Assembly: GCA_944322615.1 (NCBI GenBank)
Contig: CALUPH010000019.1
Span: 1 to 32,485, forward strand
From: Candidatus Gastranaerophilales bacterium
Lineage (GTDB): Bacteria > Cyanobacteriota > Vampirovibrionia > Gastranaerophilales > Gastranaerophilaceae
Length of the DNA stretch: 32,485 nucleotides
Direction of reading: 5' to 3'
Of this stretch, positions 8,210 through 16,717 are shown one piece after another. The notes beneath the pieces were generated by a model. It had not been told where the DNA came from. It searched no databases and saw only the letters and a list, made by a program, of their open reading frames with translations. Numbering within the stretch: the stretch's first letter is position 1; the number at the start of each line of letters is the position of its first letter. The translations under genes were made by a program, and so were the position numbers.

Positions 8210-8225
8210 ATGTTAAAATTAACAT
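8210..8225. promoter_or_regulatory. Inverted repeat upstream of the zinc-ribbon gene
   Basis: ATGTTAA-AA-TTAACAT is a 7-2-7 inverted repeat 9 nt before the AAAGAGG ribosome binding site of the next gene, a possible operator overlapping its promoter. Short AT-rich repeats like this can arise by chance. Confidence 0.3.
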
Positions 8226-8244
8226 AATTAGAAAAGAGGTTTAT

Positions 8245-8757
8245 ATGAAAGATAATACGGAATTTGAAATTGACTGTCCTGCTTGCGGAAAGAAGATGAA
8301 AAAAATTTATATGCCTGAACAAGGTATAAATATAGATGTTTGTGTAAATGGTTGTGGCGGAATATTTTTCGATAATAGAGAACTTGAAAAATTTGATGAA
8401 AACAAAGAAGATATTTCTCCTTTAATATCTGTATTCGAAAATAAAAAATTTAAAAAGGTTGATGAAACTGATTTTAGAATTTGTCCGCTTTGTGGTCAAA
8501 AAATGGTTAAAAATTATGCCAGTGCAAAAAAAGAAGTTCAAGTAGACGAATGTTACTCTTGTGGTGGCAAGTTCTTAGACTATGGTGAACTGGAAAAAAT
8601 AAGAGCACAATATGAAACAGAAGAAGAACGAGCATCTGATGTTATTTATGAATTGTATTCACAAGTTGGCATAGAACTTGAAGATTTCAAAAGAAAATGT
8701 GCAAAAAGCAAAATGAATTCAAGCTTTCTATCAAAATTAATTAAAATTAAATATTAA
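8245..8757 (+). CDS. Tandem zf-TFIIB-type zinc-ribbon protein
   Basis: A 170-aa cytoplasmic protein with two copies of the zf-TFIIB zinc ribbon. Copy one uses C11, C14, C33 and C37 and runs into GGIFFDNRELEKF. Copy two uses C80, C83, C103 and C106 and runs into GGKFLDYGELEKI. Each copy has the family's CPxCG...C..CxGxFxDxxELEK layout. The C-terminal 50 residues are charged and helical. Function in this family is generally unassigned. The ATG at 8245 has AGAGG upstream. The gene stands alone between two strong terminators. Confidence 0.85.
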   Translation: MKDNTEFEIDCPACGKKMKKIYMPEQGINIDVCVNGCGGIFFDNRELEKFDENKEDISPLISVFENKKFKKVDETDFRICPLCGQKMVKNYASAKKEVQVDECYSCGGKFLDYGELEKIRAQYETEEERASDVIYELYSQVGIELEDFKRKCAKSKMNSSFLSKLIKIKY

Positions 8758-8785
8758 AAAAAGTCCCTATAATAGGGACTTTTTA
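8756..8785. terminator. Bidirectional terminator between the zinc-ribbon gene and yebC
   Basis: AAGTCCCTA (8761-8769), loop TAA and TAGGGACTT (8773-8781) form a 9-bp stem flanked by A and T runs, placed between convergent genes. Confidence 0.93.
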
Positions 8786-8791
8786 ATTATT

Positions 8792-9544
8792 TTATATATC
8801 AATTTTTTCCATCAACTCATCAGATATATCGAAATTAGAATAAACATTCTGTACATCATCATGTTCTTCCAACTTAGACATTAACCTTAAAATATTTGTT
8901 GCAATTTTTTCATCAGTAACTTCAACAGTATTTTCAGCAATTCTTGTTAATTCGGCAGAAGAACCTTTAAAGCCATTTTTTTCAAGAGTTTCAACGCAAT
9001 TTTGAAAATCTTCTGGAGATGTAATTACTTTATAAACATCATCTTCATCAATAACATCTTGCGCATTTGCTTCAATAGCTGCTTCAAATAGTTTATCAAA
9101 ATCAGTATTTTCTTTAGGAAACTCAATAGCGCCTACTTGTTTAAACATCCAACCAACACAGCCGGTTTCACCCAAATTGCCACCAAACTTAGAGAAAAAG
9201 CTTCTAATGTCTCCGGCAGTTCTATTTCTATTATCAGTCATTGCTTCAATAAATATAGCACTACCACCTGCACCATAACCTTCATAAGTTAATTCTTCTA
9301 CATTATCAGCACCACCGCCACCGGCACCTTTTTCAATAGCTCTTTTAATATTATCATTTGGAAGTCCAGCAGCTTTTGCTCTATCAATAGCAGTTCTTAA
9401 TCTAAAATTACCATTTGGATCAGCTCCGCCCATTTTTGCAGCAACTATTATTTCTCTTGAAAATTTTTGAAAAGTAACTCCTCTTGCTGCATCTACTGCT
9501 GCTTTTTTGTGTTTAATTGTTGACCACTTTGAGTGTCCTGACAT
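8792..9544 (-). CDS. yebC: YebC/PmpR-family protein
   Basis: A 250-aa member of the YebC/TACO1 family, full length. It begins with the hallmark [16 protein letters not shown] and carries the conserved GADPxxNxxLR-type stretch, GRxxxDxxxF-like [16 protein letters not shown], and the acidic C-terminal domain. The family was long called a transcriptional regulator; more recent work ties members to translation, including relief of ribosome stalling on proline-rich stretches. That is worth noting because this window also encodes a protein with a long PTx repeat (the lipoprotein at the right edge), although the link is only conjecture. It is monocistronic and divergent from the TPR gene with 46 bp between start codons. 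Confidence 0.96.
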   Translation of the reverse strand: MSGHSKWSTIKHKKAAVDAARGVTFQKFSREIIVAAKMGGADPNGNFRLRTAIDRAKAAGLPNDNIKRAIEKGAGGGGADNVEELTYEGYGAGGSAIFIEAMTDNRNRTAGDIRSFFSKFGGNLGETGCVGWMFKQVGAIEFPKENTDFDKLFEAAIEANAQDVIDEDDVYKVITSPEDFQNCVETLEKNGFKGSSAELTRIAENTVEVTDEKIATNILRLMSKLEEHDDVQNVYSNFDISDELMEKIDI

Positions 9545-9590
9545 ATATTATATCCTTTCATATTTTTTTATTTTATATTACAATAAAAGT

Positions 9591-10364
9591 ATGGAAAATG
9601 AAATAAATATCAACTTACAACAAGCATTAGATGCGTTTAAGGCAACAGATTATGAAAAAGCTGTTGAATCGTTCCTTAAAGTATTAGAAGAAGACAAAAA
9701 TAACCCCAATATTCTTAATAATATAGGATTGTGTTATGCAAAATTGGCTAAAGATGATTTAGCTATAGAATATTTTTTAAAAGCATTATCTTTTAATCCA
9801 AAATCTGTACAAACATATATAAATCTTGCAGATGTATATTATAGGAATAAAAACATTATTGAGGCTATAAATTTATTAGAAAATGGTGTAACTCTTATGC
9901 CTCAAGAAATTGCATTGAAGCATTATTTGTCTCGTTTTTATGTTGAAGACTGCAGATATGATTTGGCAATGGATCAATTATTTGAAATTTTAGATATAGA
10001 TGAAGATAATGTTGATGCATATTGGGATTTAGGAAACATTCAATTTGAACTTGGTGACTATGATAGTGCTGCGGAAAATTATGAAAATGTATTAGAAAAA
10101 GTTACTGATAATGCTGTTTTATATTATCAAACAGCCATAACTTATGAAGCTAACGATAATACAGATAAAGCTATTTCTAATCACTTGAAAGCAATTTCTT
10201 GCAACGAAAATTTCCATCCTTCTTATAAAAAATTAGGCATTTTATTTTTAGCAAGAAATGATAAAGAAAGTGCTATTGAATATTTTCAAGATTATTTAAA
10301 TTTTGACTTACCTTCAGATGAAAAGAAAAATATTGAAGACATAATTTCCAGAATTAGTAACTAA
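9591..10364 (+). CDS. TPR-repeat protein
   Basis: A 257-aa all-helical protein of about seven tetratricopeptide repeats, probably a protein-interaction scaffold in the cytoplasm; no signal peptide or membrane segment is seen. Typical repeats are LNNIGLCYAKLAKDDLAIEYF, then TYINLADVYYRNKNIIEAI and YWDLGNIQFELGDYDSAAENY, each with the W/L-G-Y-A-F-A-P-like spacing. The ATG at 9591 is chosen because the peptide upstream of it in frame is not TPR-like and would overlap yebC. No Shine-Dalgarno sequence precedes it, and TATATT lies at 9574-9579, so the message may have a very short leader. The binding partner is unknown. Confidence 0.88.
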   Translation: MENEININLQQALDAFKATDYEKAVESFLKVLEEDKNNPNILNNIGLCYAKLAKDDLAIEYFLKALSFNPKSVQTYINLADVYYRNKNIIEAINLLENGVTLMPQEIALKHYLSRFYVEDCRYDLAMDQLFEILDIDEDNVDAYWDLGNIQFELGDYDSAAENYENVLEKVTDNAVLYYQTAITYEANDNTDKAISNHLKAISCNENFHPSYKKLGILFLARNDKESAIEYFQDYLNFDLPSDEKKNIEDIISRISN

Positions 10365-10397
10365 CTATATTCATACGGCTAATAAATTATTTATATA

Positions 10398-10426
10398 TTC
10401 AACTGATAATCTAAATGTGTTATATT
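10398..10426 (+). promoter_or_regulatory. Promoter of the glutaredoxin-Hcp-like operon
   Basis: TATATT at 10421-10426 is preceded by TGT (extended -10), with a weak TTCAAC -35 at 10398-10403 and a 17-bp spacer. Transcription would start near 10433, only about 10 nt before the chosen start codon. Confidence 0.45.
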
Positions 10427-10442
10427 TTATCGGATGTTTTAT

Positions 10443-10709
10443 ATGAAAGATATAGTTATTTATTCTGTAGATTATTGTCCATATTGCAAAAAAGCAGAAA
10501 TGCTTTTAAATGAAAAAGGTCTCTCATATCGAAAAATTGATATTACAGAAAATGAAGAAGAATATCGTAATCAATTAGGCGAATATTACGGTATTAAAGG
10601 TAGAGTCACTGTACCGCAAATCATAATCGGGGAGAAAAGAATTGGCGGTTATGATGACTTAAAAAGACTGAATGATAATGGTGAATTAGATAAATTATTA
10701 GGAATTTAG
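10443..10709 (+). CDS. grxC: Glutaredoxin (Grx3-like, CPYC)
   Basis: An 88-aa dithiol glutaredoxin that reduces disulphides or glutathionylated proteins in the cytoplasm. It has the thioredoxin-fold active site CPYC (C12-C15), the cis-proline segment TVPQI and the GG turn of the GGYDDL motif, all in standard positions; length is normal for the family. The ATG at 10443 is preferred over one 9 nt upstream because GGA lies at a workable distance and family members begin two or three residues before the first strand. Its TAG stop overlaps the TTTAGG that serves as ribosome binding site of the next gene, 7 nt downstream, so the two are co-transcribed and probably translationally coupled. Confidence 0.94.
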   Translation: MKDIVIYSVDYCPYCKKAEMLLNEKGLSYRKIDITENEEEYRNQLGEYYGIKGRVTVPQIIIGEKRIGGYDDLKRLNDNGELDKLLGI

Positions 10710-10716
10710 GTTATAT

Positions 10717-12318
10717 ATGATGAATAAATTTTTTAACTACTACGACTCACTATGTGTTGGAGCAAATACACCAACAGTATTTGCTTTTGACCCATATGTT
10801 ACCGCAATAAAAGAACTTTTTGTTTCAGAACTTCAACAAATCGTATTTTACATTGAAAAACTAAAAAAACTAGAAATAGATATGTCTGTATACACGGATA
10901 AAGTAATTGAATTCATATCAATTCTAATTGTAAATCTTGACTTTAGAAAAGAAAGCTTTTTCGTTATTATGGAAGATTTATACAATAATAAAAAAATGCT
11001 TGAAAAAATGTACATTTCAGCGTGTGAGAAAGCAAACAAGAAACCCGAATTAATTCTTGAACCGGAAGAAAATTATTCATCAAGAGAAATTATTTTAAAA
11101 GCATTAAATGAAAAAGAAAAAAATATTCAAGAAAGATTTTCAAAAATTAAAATCGAAAAAAATAAAAAAAATCTATATGAAATAATGATTAATCTTGTAT
11201 TTAATGCTTGTAATTGTTTGATAGAATTAAAAAACTTAAAAATAGATTTTCCTGAAGCAAAAAATGAAGTCTTAAAATTATTAAATACAACAAATTTTCC
11301 TGACTTAACTGATGAAGATTTAATATCAGTTATAAAAAATTTTTCAAAATGCAATTACAAAATTATGCAATTACTATATTCAACCATAATTGAGAAATAT
11401 GGTCCTGTTAGCGAAATAAATGTACCATTATGTAAGAAAAAAGGCAAAGCAATACTTGTTTCGGGAAACAGTTTCCTTGATTTAAAAAAGATACTTACTG
11501 CCGTTGAAGGATTGAATATAAATGTTTATACACATCATGAAATGATTAGTGCATTTCAATACAAAGAATTCAACAAATTTACAAATTTAGTAGGACACTA
11601 CCAAAAATCAGACAATAATTTTCAATTAGATTTCGCATCATTTCCCGGACCAATATATATATCAGGAAATGCTGTACCCAAAATTGATGTAATAAGAGGA
11701 CAAATTTATACTTCAGAAAAATATCCTGCATTTGGTATTGCAAAAATAGAAAATAATAATTTTGAACCTCTAATCAATTATGCGCTCGATTCTAAAGGAT
11801 TTGACAAAGATAAAGAAATAAATAAAATTAAAATCGGCTACAACGAATCAGAAATTGATGAAAAAATAAATTTAATATCAAATAAATTTCAAAATAAAGA
11901 AATAAAAAAAGTATTAATCATAGGACTAATAGACCAATTCAATCAATCAAATGAATATATAAATGAATTTCTTAAAAATTGTCCTATAGATAACTATATT
12001 ATTTCATTCTCGTATAATTTTAACAGAGAGAATATATGGCACGTTAACTCATATTTCGATTTTTCAGTAGTTTATAAAATAATAGAAAAATTAACTCAAA
12101 ATATACCAACAATAAAAGACGAAATTAGCGTATTTATAACAGATTGCAATACAACAACAATTGCACATATATTTAACTTTATTTATTTAGACATAAAAAA
12201 TATTTTTCTTGGACCTTGCTGCCCTAATATTATTAATCCGGTTTTAATTGATGGACTATGCAGTTTATTTGATGTCAAATCTATAACAAATGCTGTTGAT
12301 GATATTAATTCAATATAA
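10717..12318 (+). CDS. Divergent hybrid-cluster-protein (Hcp) homologue lacking metal ligands
   Basis: A 533-aa protein whose C-terminal half aligns clearly with Hcp/prismane hydroxylamine/NO reductase: AILVSG..DLKKIL, NINVYTHHEM (268-276), then LVGHYQ, FASFPGPIYISGNA and, at the end, LDIKNIFLGP and VKSIT. Length matches the family. However, the ligands of the hybrid [4Fe-2S-2O] cluster are nearly all replaced: His by N251, the SNC Cys by A319, the GGC Cys by I405, the LACGK Cys by S432/Y433, the GQC Cys by about F447, the WFEQK Glu by N478; only E275 remains. The N-terminal Cys cluster is also absent. It cannot bind the classical clusters, so it is probably a pseudoenzyme or a repurposed scaffold. 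The frame is intact and AT-typical, so it is not a decaying gene. Coupled to glutaredoxin. Confidence 0.85.
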   Translation: MMNKFFNYYDSLCVGANTPTVFAFDPYVTAIKELFVSELQQIVFYIEKLKKLEIDMSVYTDKVIEFISILIVNLDFRKESFFVIMEDLYNNKKMLEKMYISACEKANKKPELILEPEENYSSREIILKALNEKEKNIQERFSKIKIEKNKKNLYEIMINLVFNACNCLIELKNLKIDFPEAKNEVLKLLNTTNFPDLTDEDLISVIKNFSKCNYKIMQLLYSTIIEKYGPVSEINVPLCKKKGKAILVSGNSFLDLKKILTAVEGLNINVYTHHEMISAFQYKEFNKFTNLVGHYQKSDNNFQLDFASFPGPIYISGNAVPKIDVIRGQIYTSEKYPAFGIAKIENNNFEPLINYALDSKGFDKDKEINKIKIGYNESEIDEKINLISNKFQNKEIKKVLIIGLIDQFNQSNEYINEFLKNCPIDNYIISFSYNFNRENIWHVNSYFDFSVVYKIIEKLTQNIPTIKDEISVFITDCNTTTIAHIFNFIYLDIKNIFLGPCCPNIINPVLIDGLCSLFDVKSITNAVDDINSI

Positions 12319-12319
12319 C

Positions 12320-12356
12320 AAAGAGCACATACAGTTTATAACTGTATGTGCTCTTT
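12320..12356. terminator. Bidirectional terminator between the Hcp-like gene and fabF
   Basis: A 17-bp stem: AAAGAGCACATACAGTT (12320-12336) pairs with its complement (12340-12356) around a 3-nt loop. It closes the grx operon on the plus strand and the fatty-acid cluster on the minus strand. Confidence 0.95.
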
Positions 12357-12372
12357 TATTATCAATTATTGT

Positions 12373-13632
12373 TTATTTATATTTCTTATATATTAATACA
12401 GCATTATGTCCACCAAAACCAAAAGAATTAGTTAATGCAACATCAACATTCATTTTTTCAGCTTTGTTTGGTACATAGTTCAAATCAGCTACTTCTTCAT
12501 CCAGATTTTCTAAATTGATTGTAGGCGGAACAATATCATTATTAATTGCCTTTATACATATAACTGATTCAGCAGCACCTGATGCACCAAGCATATGACC
12601 TGTTTCAGATTTTGTAGAACTAACTCTTAAATTTGGATTTACGGTTCTATCACCAAAAACATTTGCAATAGCCTTAGTTTCAGCAATATCTCCCAGATGA
12701 GTACTTGTACCATGGGTATTAATATATTGAACATCTTTTGCTTCAATTCCGGCATCTTTTAATGCAAATTCCATAGCTTTCGCAGCACTTAAGCCCTCAG
12801 GATGAGGTGCAACTACATCATATGCATCACCTGTTTGACCATAACCTATAATTTCGGCATAAATCTTAGCACCACGTTTTTTAGCATGTTCTAATTCTTC
12901 CAGTACTAAAACACCTGCACCTTCAGCCATTACAAAACCATCTCTGTCTTTATCATATGGTCTTGAAGCTTTTGTTGGTTCATCGTTACGTTTTGAGAGT
13001 GTTTTTGCAGCTGTAAATGCCCCTAAACCGATTGTACAGATTGCAGCTTCACTTCCGCCTGCAATTACGGCATCAGCTTCACCATATTGGATAGTTCTAA
13101 ATGCATCTCCGATACAATGCGCTGCAGTCGCACAAGCAGTTACTATTGCTTTATTTACACCTTTTGCACCAAACTCAATAGAAATTTTACCTGCACACAT
13201 GTCACAGATTAACATTGGTATTGTAAATGGAGAACATTTTGTAGGACCTTTATTCAACATGGCTTCATAACTCTTTTCGATTGTATGGAAACCACCTGCA
13301 GCACTACCTACTATAACACCAAGTCTATATGGATCAATATCAGAGTCTTTAATACCTGAATCAGCAACAGCCTCTCTAGCTGCAACTATTGAATATTGTA
13401 AAAATTTATCAAGCCTCTTTGCTTCTTTTGGTTCAAAGTAATCAACAGGATTAAAAACAGATTCCTTTATTTCACCACCAATTAATACGGTATGACCTGT
13501 CATGTCTTCCATATTTTCGATTTTAGAAATAGCGCTTTTACCGTTTACAACTCCATCCCATAACTTTTCAGCTCCGACACCAAATGGAGATACAACGCCC
13601 ATACCTGTTATTACTACTCGTCTTTTTGTCAT
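12373..13632 (-). CDS. fabF: 3-oxoacyl-ACP synthase II
   Basis: A 419-aa condensing enzyme that extends acyl-ACP with malonyl-ACP. The Cys-His-His triad is visible: C167 in VTACATAAH, His in NTHGTST and His in SETGHMLGASG. The start ATG at 13632 gives MTKRRVVITGMGVVSP, the usual FabF N-terminus, with AGG upstream; a GTG 9 nt earlier is also in frame. It is the last gene of the lipid cluster, directly after acpP, the common acpP-fabF arrangement. The 92-bp gap to acpP holds an imperfect hairpin that may set their expression ratio. Confidence 0.97.
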   Translation of the reverse strand: MTKRRVVITGMGVVSPFGVGAEKLWDGVVNGKSAISKIENMEDMTGHTVLIGGEIKESVFNPVDYFEPKEAKRLDKFLQYSIVAAREAVADSGIKDSDIDPYRLGVIVGSAAGGFHTIEKSYEAMLNKGPTKCSPFTIPMLICDMCAGKISIEFGAKGVNKAIVTACATAAHCIGDAFRTIQYGEADAVIAGGSEAAICTIGLGAFTAAKTLSKRNDEPTKASRPYDKDRDGFVMAEGAGVLVLEELEHAKKRGAKIYAEIIGYGQTGDAYDVVAPHPEGLSAAKAMEFALKDAGIEAKDVQYINTHGTSTHLGDIAETKAIANVFGDRTVNPNLRVSSTKSETGHMLGASGAAESVICIKAINNDIVPPTINLENLDEEVADLNYVPNKAEKMNVDVALTNSFGFGGHNAVLIYKKYK

Positions 13633-13664
13633 CTCTTGCACCTATAAATATCTTTTTATAATTG

Positions 13665-13699
13665 AATGAGGAGAACTTGCAAACCAAGAACCCCTCATT
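13665..13699 (-). promoter_or_regulatory. Hairpin between acpP and fabF
   Basis: AATGAGG (13665-13671) pairs with CCTCATT (13693-13699), with a possible inner CTTG/CAAG pair (13676-13679, 13685-13688). It is not followed by a good T run on the minus strand, so it looks more like an mRNA processing or stabilising element at the acpP 3' end than a full terminator. Confidence 0.4.
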
Positions 13700-13724
13700 A
13701 AAATTTTAATTAATTATTGAGCGA

Positions 13725-13958
13725 TTAAGAATTTGCTTCAATGTAATTAACTGCATCTTGAACTGTAGCTATTTTTTCTGCATCTTCATCAGGAATTTCG
13801 CAACCGAATTCTTCTTCAAAAGCCATAACTAGTTCAACTGTATCTAAAGAATCAGCACCTAAATCTGCTGTAAAACTAGCTTCAGGAGTAACAGAGCTTT
13901 CATCAACGCTTAATTGTTCAACTACTACTTTTTTTACTCTTTCTAGAACGTCACTCAT
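13725..13958 (-). CDS. acpP: Acyl carrier protein
   Basis: A 77-aa acidic four-helix carrier. The phosphopantetheine attachment site is S37 in [10 protein letters not shown], followed by the acidic recognition helix VMAFEEEFG. Length and sequence are standard. GAGGTAG precedes the ATG. It lies between fabG and fabF but seems to have its own promoter at 14012-14039, in keeping with the very high ACP demand. Confidence 0.98.
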   Translation of the reverse strand: MSDVLERVKKVVVEQLSVDESSVTPEASFTADLGADSLDTVELVMAFEEEFGCEIPDEDAEKIATVQDAVNYIEANS

Positions 13959-14011
13959 TTTTTTTTCTACCTCATTTTTAACTAATACTTAATTTTTATC
14001 ATTCTTAATTT

Positions 14012-14039
14012 ATTATACTATTTACATATATTTTTGCAA
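14012..14039 (-). promoter_or_regulatory. acpP: Promoter of acpP
   Basis: On the minus strand, a perfect TATAAT (14017-14012) is preceded by TTGCAA (14039-14034) with a 16-bp spacer, giving a leader of about 45 nt before acpP. No terminator is visible after fabG, so this would boost acpP-fabF within the cluster. Confidence 0.6.
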
Positions 14040-14048
14040 ATTTGTAAA

Positions 14049-14777
14049 CTATATAACAAGCCCACCATCTACACCGATTACTTGTCCTGTAATATATGTT
14101 GCATCTTCTGCTAAAAATTTAACAGTTTTTGCAATATCTTCAGGTTGTCCAAGTCTCTTTAATGGTATATGTTCTACCATTTTTTCCGTATCTAAGTCTT
14201 TAGTCATATCAGTTTGGATAAATCCGGGAGCAATTGCATTAACTCTTATATTTCTTGAACCAAGTTCTTTTGCTAATGATTTAGTAAAACCTATTAATCC
14301 TGCTTTTGCTGCAGAATAATTAGCTTGACCTGCATTTCCATATTGTCCGACTATACTTGACATGTTTATAATACAACCTGAACGCTGTTTTATCATAGTT
14401 CTTATTATTGGACTTGTCATGTAAAACGCACTACTTAAGTTCGTATTAATCACAGCATCCCAGTTTTCAGCACTCATTCTCATAAATAAACCATCACGAG
14501 TAATTCCTGCATTGTTAACTAAAACATCTATTTTTGAGAAATCTGCAAGTACCTCTTCTACTGCTTTTGCACAAGCATCTTTATCTGCAACATTAAATTT
14601 ATATGCTTTTGCATTAACATTTAATGACTTTAATTCTTCAATTGTGTTATTTGCAGCTTCATCATTTCCTGCATAACTTATAGCTACATCGTAACCTGCC
14701 TTTGCAAGTTCTATTGCACATGCTTTACCAATACCTCTTGATGCACCTGTAACTAATGCAACTTTATTTTCAGACAT
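14049..14777 (-). CDS. fabG: 3-oxoacyl-ACP reductase
   Basis: A 242-aa short-chain dehydrogenase that reduces 3-oxoacyl-ACP with NADPH. It has the TGASRGIG cofactor loop (10-17), NNAG (88-91), the catalytic S141, Y154 and K158, and the C-terminal TGQVIGVDGG signature. Its ATG overlaps the fabD stop as TAATG, so translation is coupled to fabD. Confidence 0.97.
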   Translation of the reverse strand: MSENKVALVTGASRGIGKACAIELAKAGYDVAISYAGNDEAANNTIEELKSLNVNAKAYKFNVADKDACAKAVEEVLADFSKIDVLVNNAGITRDGLFMRMSAENWDAVINTNLSSAFYMTSPIIRTMIKQRSGCIINMSSIVGQYGNAGQANYSAAKAGLIGFTKSLAKELGSRNIRVNAIAPGFIQTDMTKDLDTEKMVEHIPLKRLGQPEDIAKTVKFLAEDATYITGQVIGVDGGLVI

Positions 14778-15718
14778 TATACAAGCTCCTTTTCTTTTAT
14801 TTCAGCTACTACACTATTTAATGATTCAAAATCATAAATATTTAAAGTGTTGAGTTCTGAGCTAATCTTTTTATTTAATCCGGCAAGTACTTTTCCGGGA
14901 CCTATTTCAATAAAATTAGTAGTATATTCTTGTGCTATTTTATTAATTGTTTGAGTCCACAATACAGAAGAACTTATCTGCATTGGTAATTTATTTCTTA
15001 ATTCTTCACCTGAGAATGTTGGTTTTGCATCAACATTTGTAAAGACAGGAATTTCAACATTTCTAAAATCATATTGATTTACAAAATCAGTAAATTCTTT
15101 GCCCGCTTCAACCATAAGTGGAGAATGGAACGCACCTGATACAGCCAAAGGAATCACTCTCTTTGCCCCTGCTTCTTTAAATAAATCAAGACTCTTATTA
15201 ATTTCATCTTTATCGCCGGTAATTACAACCTGACCGGGAGAATTAAAGTTAGCGACATATACATTACTTAAATTCTTCGAAATTTTAATTACTGTTTCAT
15301 CATCCAAGCCAAGTACAGCAGCCATGCCTCCTTGAGTAGACTCAGCCGCTTTATTCATTAAATTAGCTCTTTTTTGTATTAATTTTAAAACTGTTTTTAA
15401 ATCAATTGCGCCTGAAACATATAATGCAGCATATTCACCTAAACTATGACCTGCACAACAAACAGGACTTATATTAATCTGTTCTCTAAGTGCTTCAAGT
15501 GCTGCGAGCGAAACTGTAAGTATACAAGGCTGAGAATTTATTGTTTTCATTAAATCTTCTTCAGAACCATTAAAACATAACTCAGCAATATCGTAACCTA
15601 GAATTTCATTTGCTGTGTCAAAAACTTTTTTTGCTGCAGGTGAATTTTGATATAAATCCAACCCCATGCCTACTTTTTGGGCACCTTGACCAGGAAATAT
15701 AAACGCAAATCTTTTCAT
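14777..15718 (-). CDS. fabD: Malonyl-CoA:ACP transacylase
   Basis: A 313-aa acyltransferase that loads malonate onto ACP. It shows GQGAQ near the start (10-14), the nucleophile S92 in GHSLGEYAAL and the catalytic H198 in GAFHSPLM. Both ends overlap neighbours by one base in TAATG form (fabH upstream, fabG downstream). Confidence 0.97.
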   Translation of the reverse strand: MKRFAFIFPGQGAQKVGMGLDLYQNSPAAKKVFDTANEILGYDIAELCFNGSEEDLMKTINSQPCILTVSLAALEALREQINISPVCCAGHSLGEYAALYVSGAIDLKTVLKLIQKRANLMNKAAESTQGGMAAVLGLDDETVIKISKNLSNVYVANFNSPGQVVITGDKDEINKSLDLFKEAGAKRVIPLAVSGAFHSPLMVEAGKEFTDFVNQYDFRNVEIPVFTNVDAKPTFSGEELRNKLPMQISSSVLWTQTINKIAQEYTTNFIEIGPGKVLAGLNKKISSELNTLNIYDFESLNSVVAEIKEKELV

Positions 15719-16716
15719 TATGCAATTCCTTCTCTTAATCTTACTACAGTTGTACCAACAGTCATACCGGCACCAAATCCTGTCAAGATTGCACTACAAG
15801 GAAGCTTCATTTTTCCGCTTTCAATAGCTTCAACTAATGCAATTGGAATAGATGCTGCAGAAGTATTTGCATAATCTTTTATATTTGAAATAACATTTTC
15901 AGGATTAAATTCTAAACGTTTTTCTAAAGCTTCTATGATTCTCATATTTGCTTGATGAGGTACAAGATAATCAATCTCGTTCATTTTTAAACCTGATTTT
16001 GCAACACACTCTTCGATGTAAACAGGAAGTTTTGTAACAACATACTTATAAACTTCTTTACCATCCATTTTTACATACATTTTAGGTTCTTCGTTTGGTT
16101 CAACCAAAGGACAATTTTTCCCTGGTGTTGGCATCTTTATAAAATCGCCCAAATGACCTTCAGCTTTTAAATCAATGGAAAGTATGTCATCTTGGTCATC
16201 ATCAGAAACTGTTAATACCATAGCGCCTGCACCATCACCAAAAAGAACACAAGAAGCTCTATCTGTCCAATCTAAACATCTTGAAACCGCATCAGTGGCA
16301 ACAACTAATACATTTTTAGCCATGCCTGATTTTATTAAACTTCTAGAGATTCCCATTCCATATATAAGACCTGAACAAGCTGCTGTAATATCAAAACAAG
16401 CTGCATTTACAGCGCCTATAGCTGCTTGTATTTCACATGCAGAAGATGGATATATATGAGTACCTAAACTAGCCGCAGCAATAATATAGTCAATATCTTC
16501 AACATTAATTTTTGCTTTTTCCAATGCTTTTTTTGCTGCGCCAATTCCCATTTCAACTGCTGATTCATTACCAGACAATACATGTCTTCGTTCAATACCG
16601 GTTCTTGTTCTTATCCATTCATCCGAAGTATCAATTATTTTTGTCAAATCATCATTTGTAATTACAGTTTTTGGCACTTGAAACCCTAATCCTGCAATTT
16701 TTATTGGAATATTCAT
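15718..16716 (-). CDS. fabH: 3-oxoacyl-ACP synthase III
   Basis: A 332-aa initiating condensing enzyme (acyl-CoA plus malonyl-ACP). The triad is C114 in TAACSGLIYG, H254 in PHQANMRI and N284 in NTSAAS. The start lies 1 nt after the plsX stop, and the stop overlaps fabD. Confidence 0.97.
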   Translation of the reverse strand: MNIPIKIAGLGFQVPKTVITNDDLTKIIDTSDEWIRTRTGIERRHVLSGNESAVEMGIGAAKKALEKAKINVEDIDYIIAAASLGTHIYPSSACEIQAAIGAVNAACFDITAACSGLIYGMGISRSLIKSGMAKNVLVVATDAVSRCLDWTDRASCVLFGDGAGAMVLTVSDDDQDDILSIDLKAEGHLGDFIKMPTPGKNCPLVEPNEEPKMYVKMDGKEVYKYVVTKLPVYIEECVAKSGLKMNEIDYLVPHQANMRIIEALEKRLEFNPENVISNIKDYANTSAASIPIALVEAIESGKMKLPCSAILTGFGAGMTVGTTVVRLREGIA

Positions 16717-16717
16717 T

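Noticed and set aside
10717-12318. Hcp-like gene as a decaying pseudogene
   Set aside because: The frame is full length without stops or shifts, has a coupled ribosome binding site, and keeps the hydrophobic core and many family residues.
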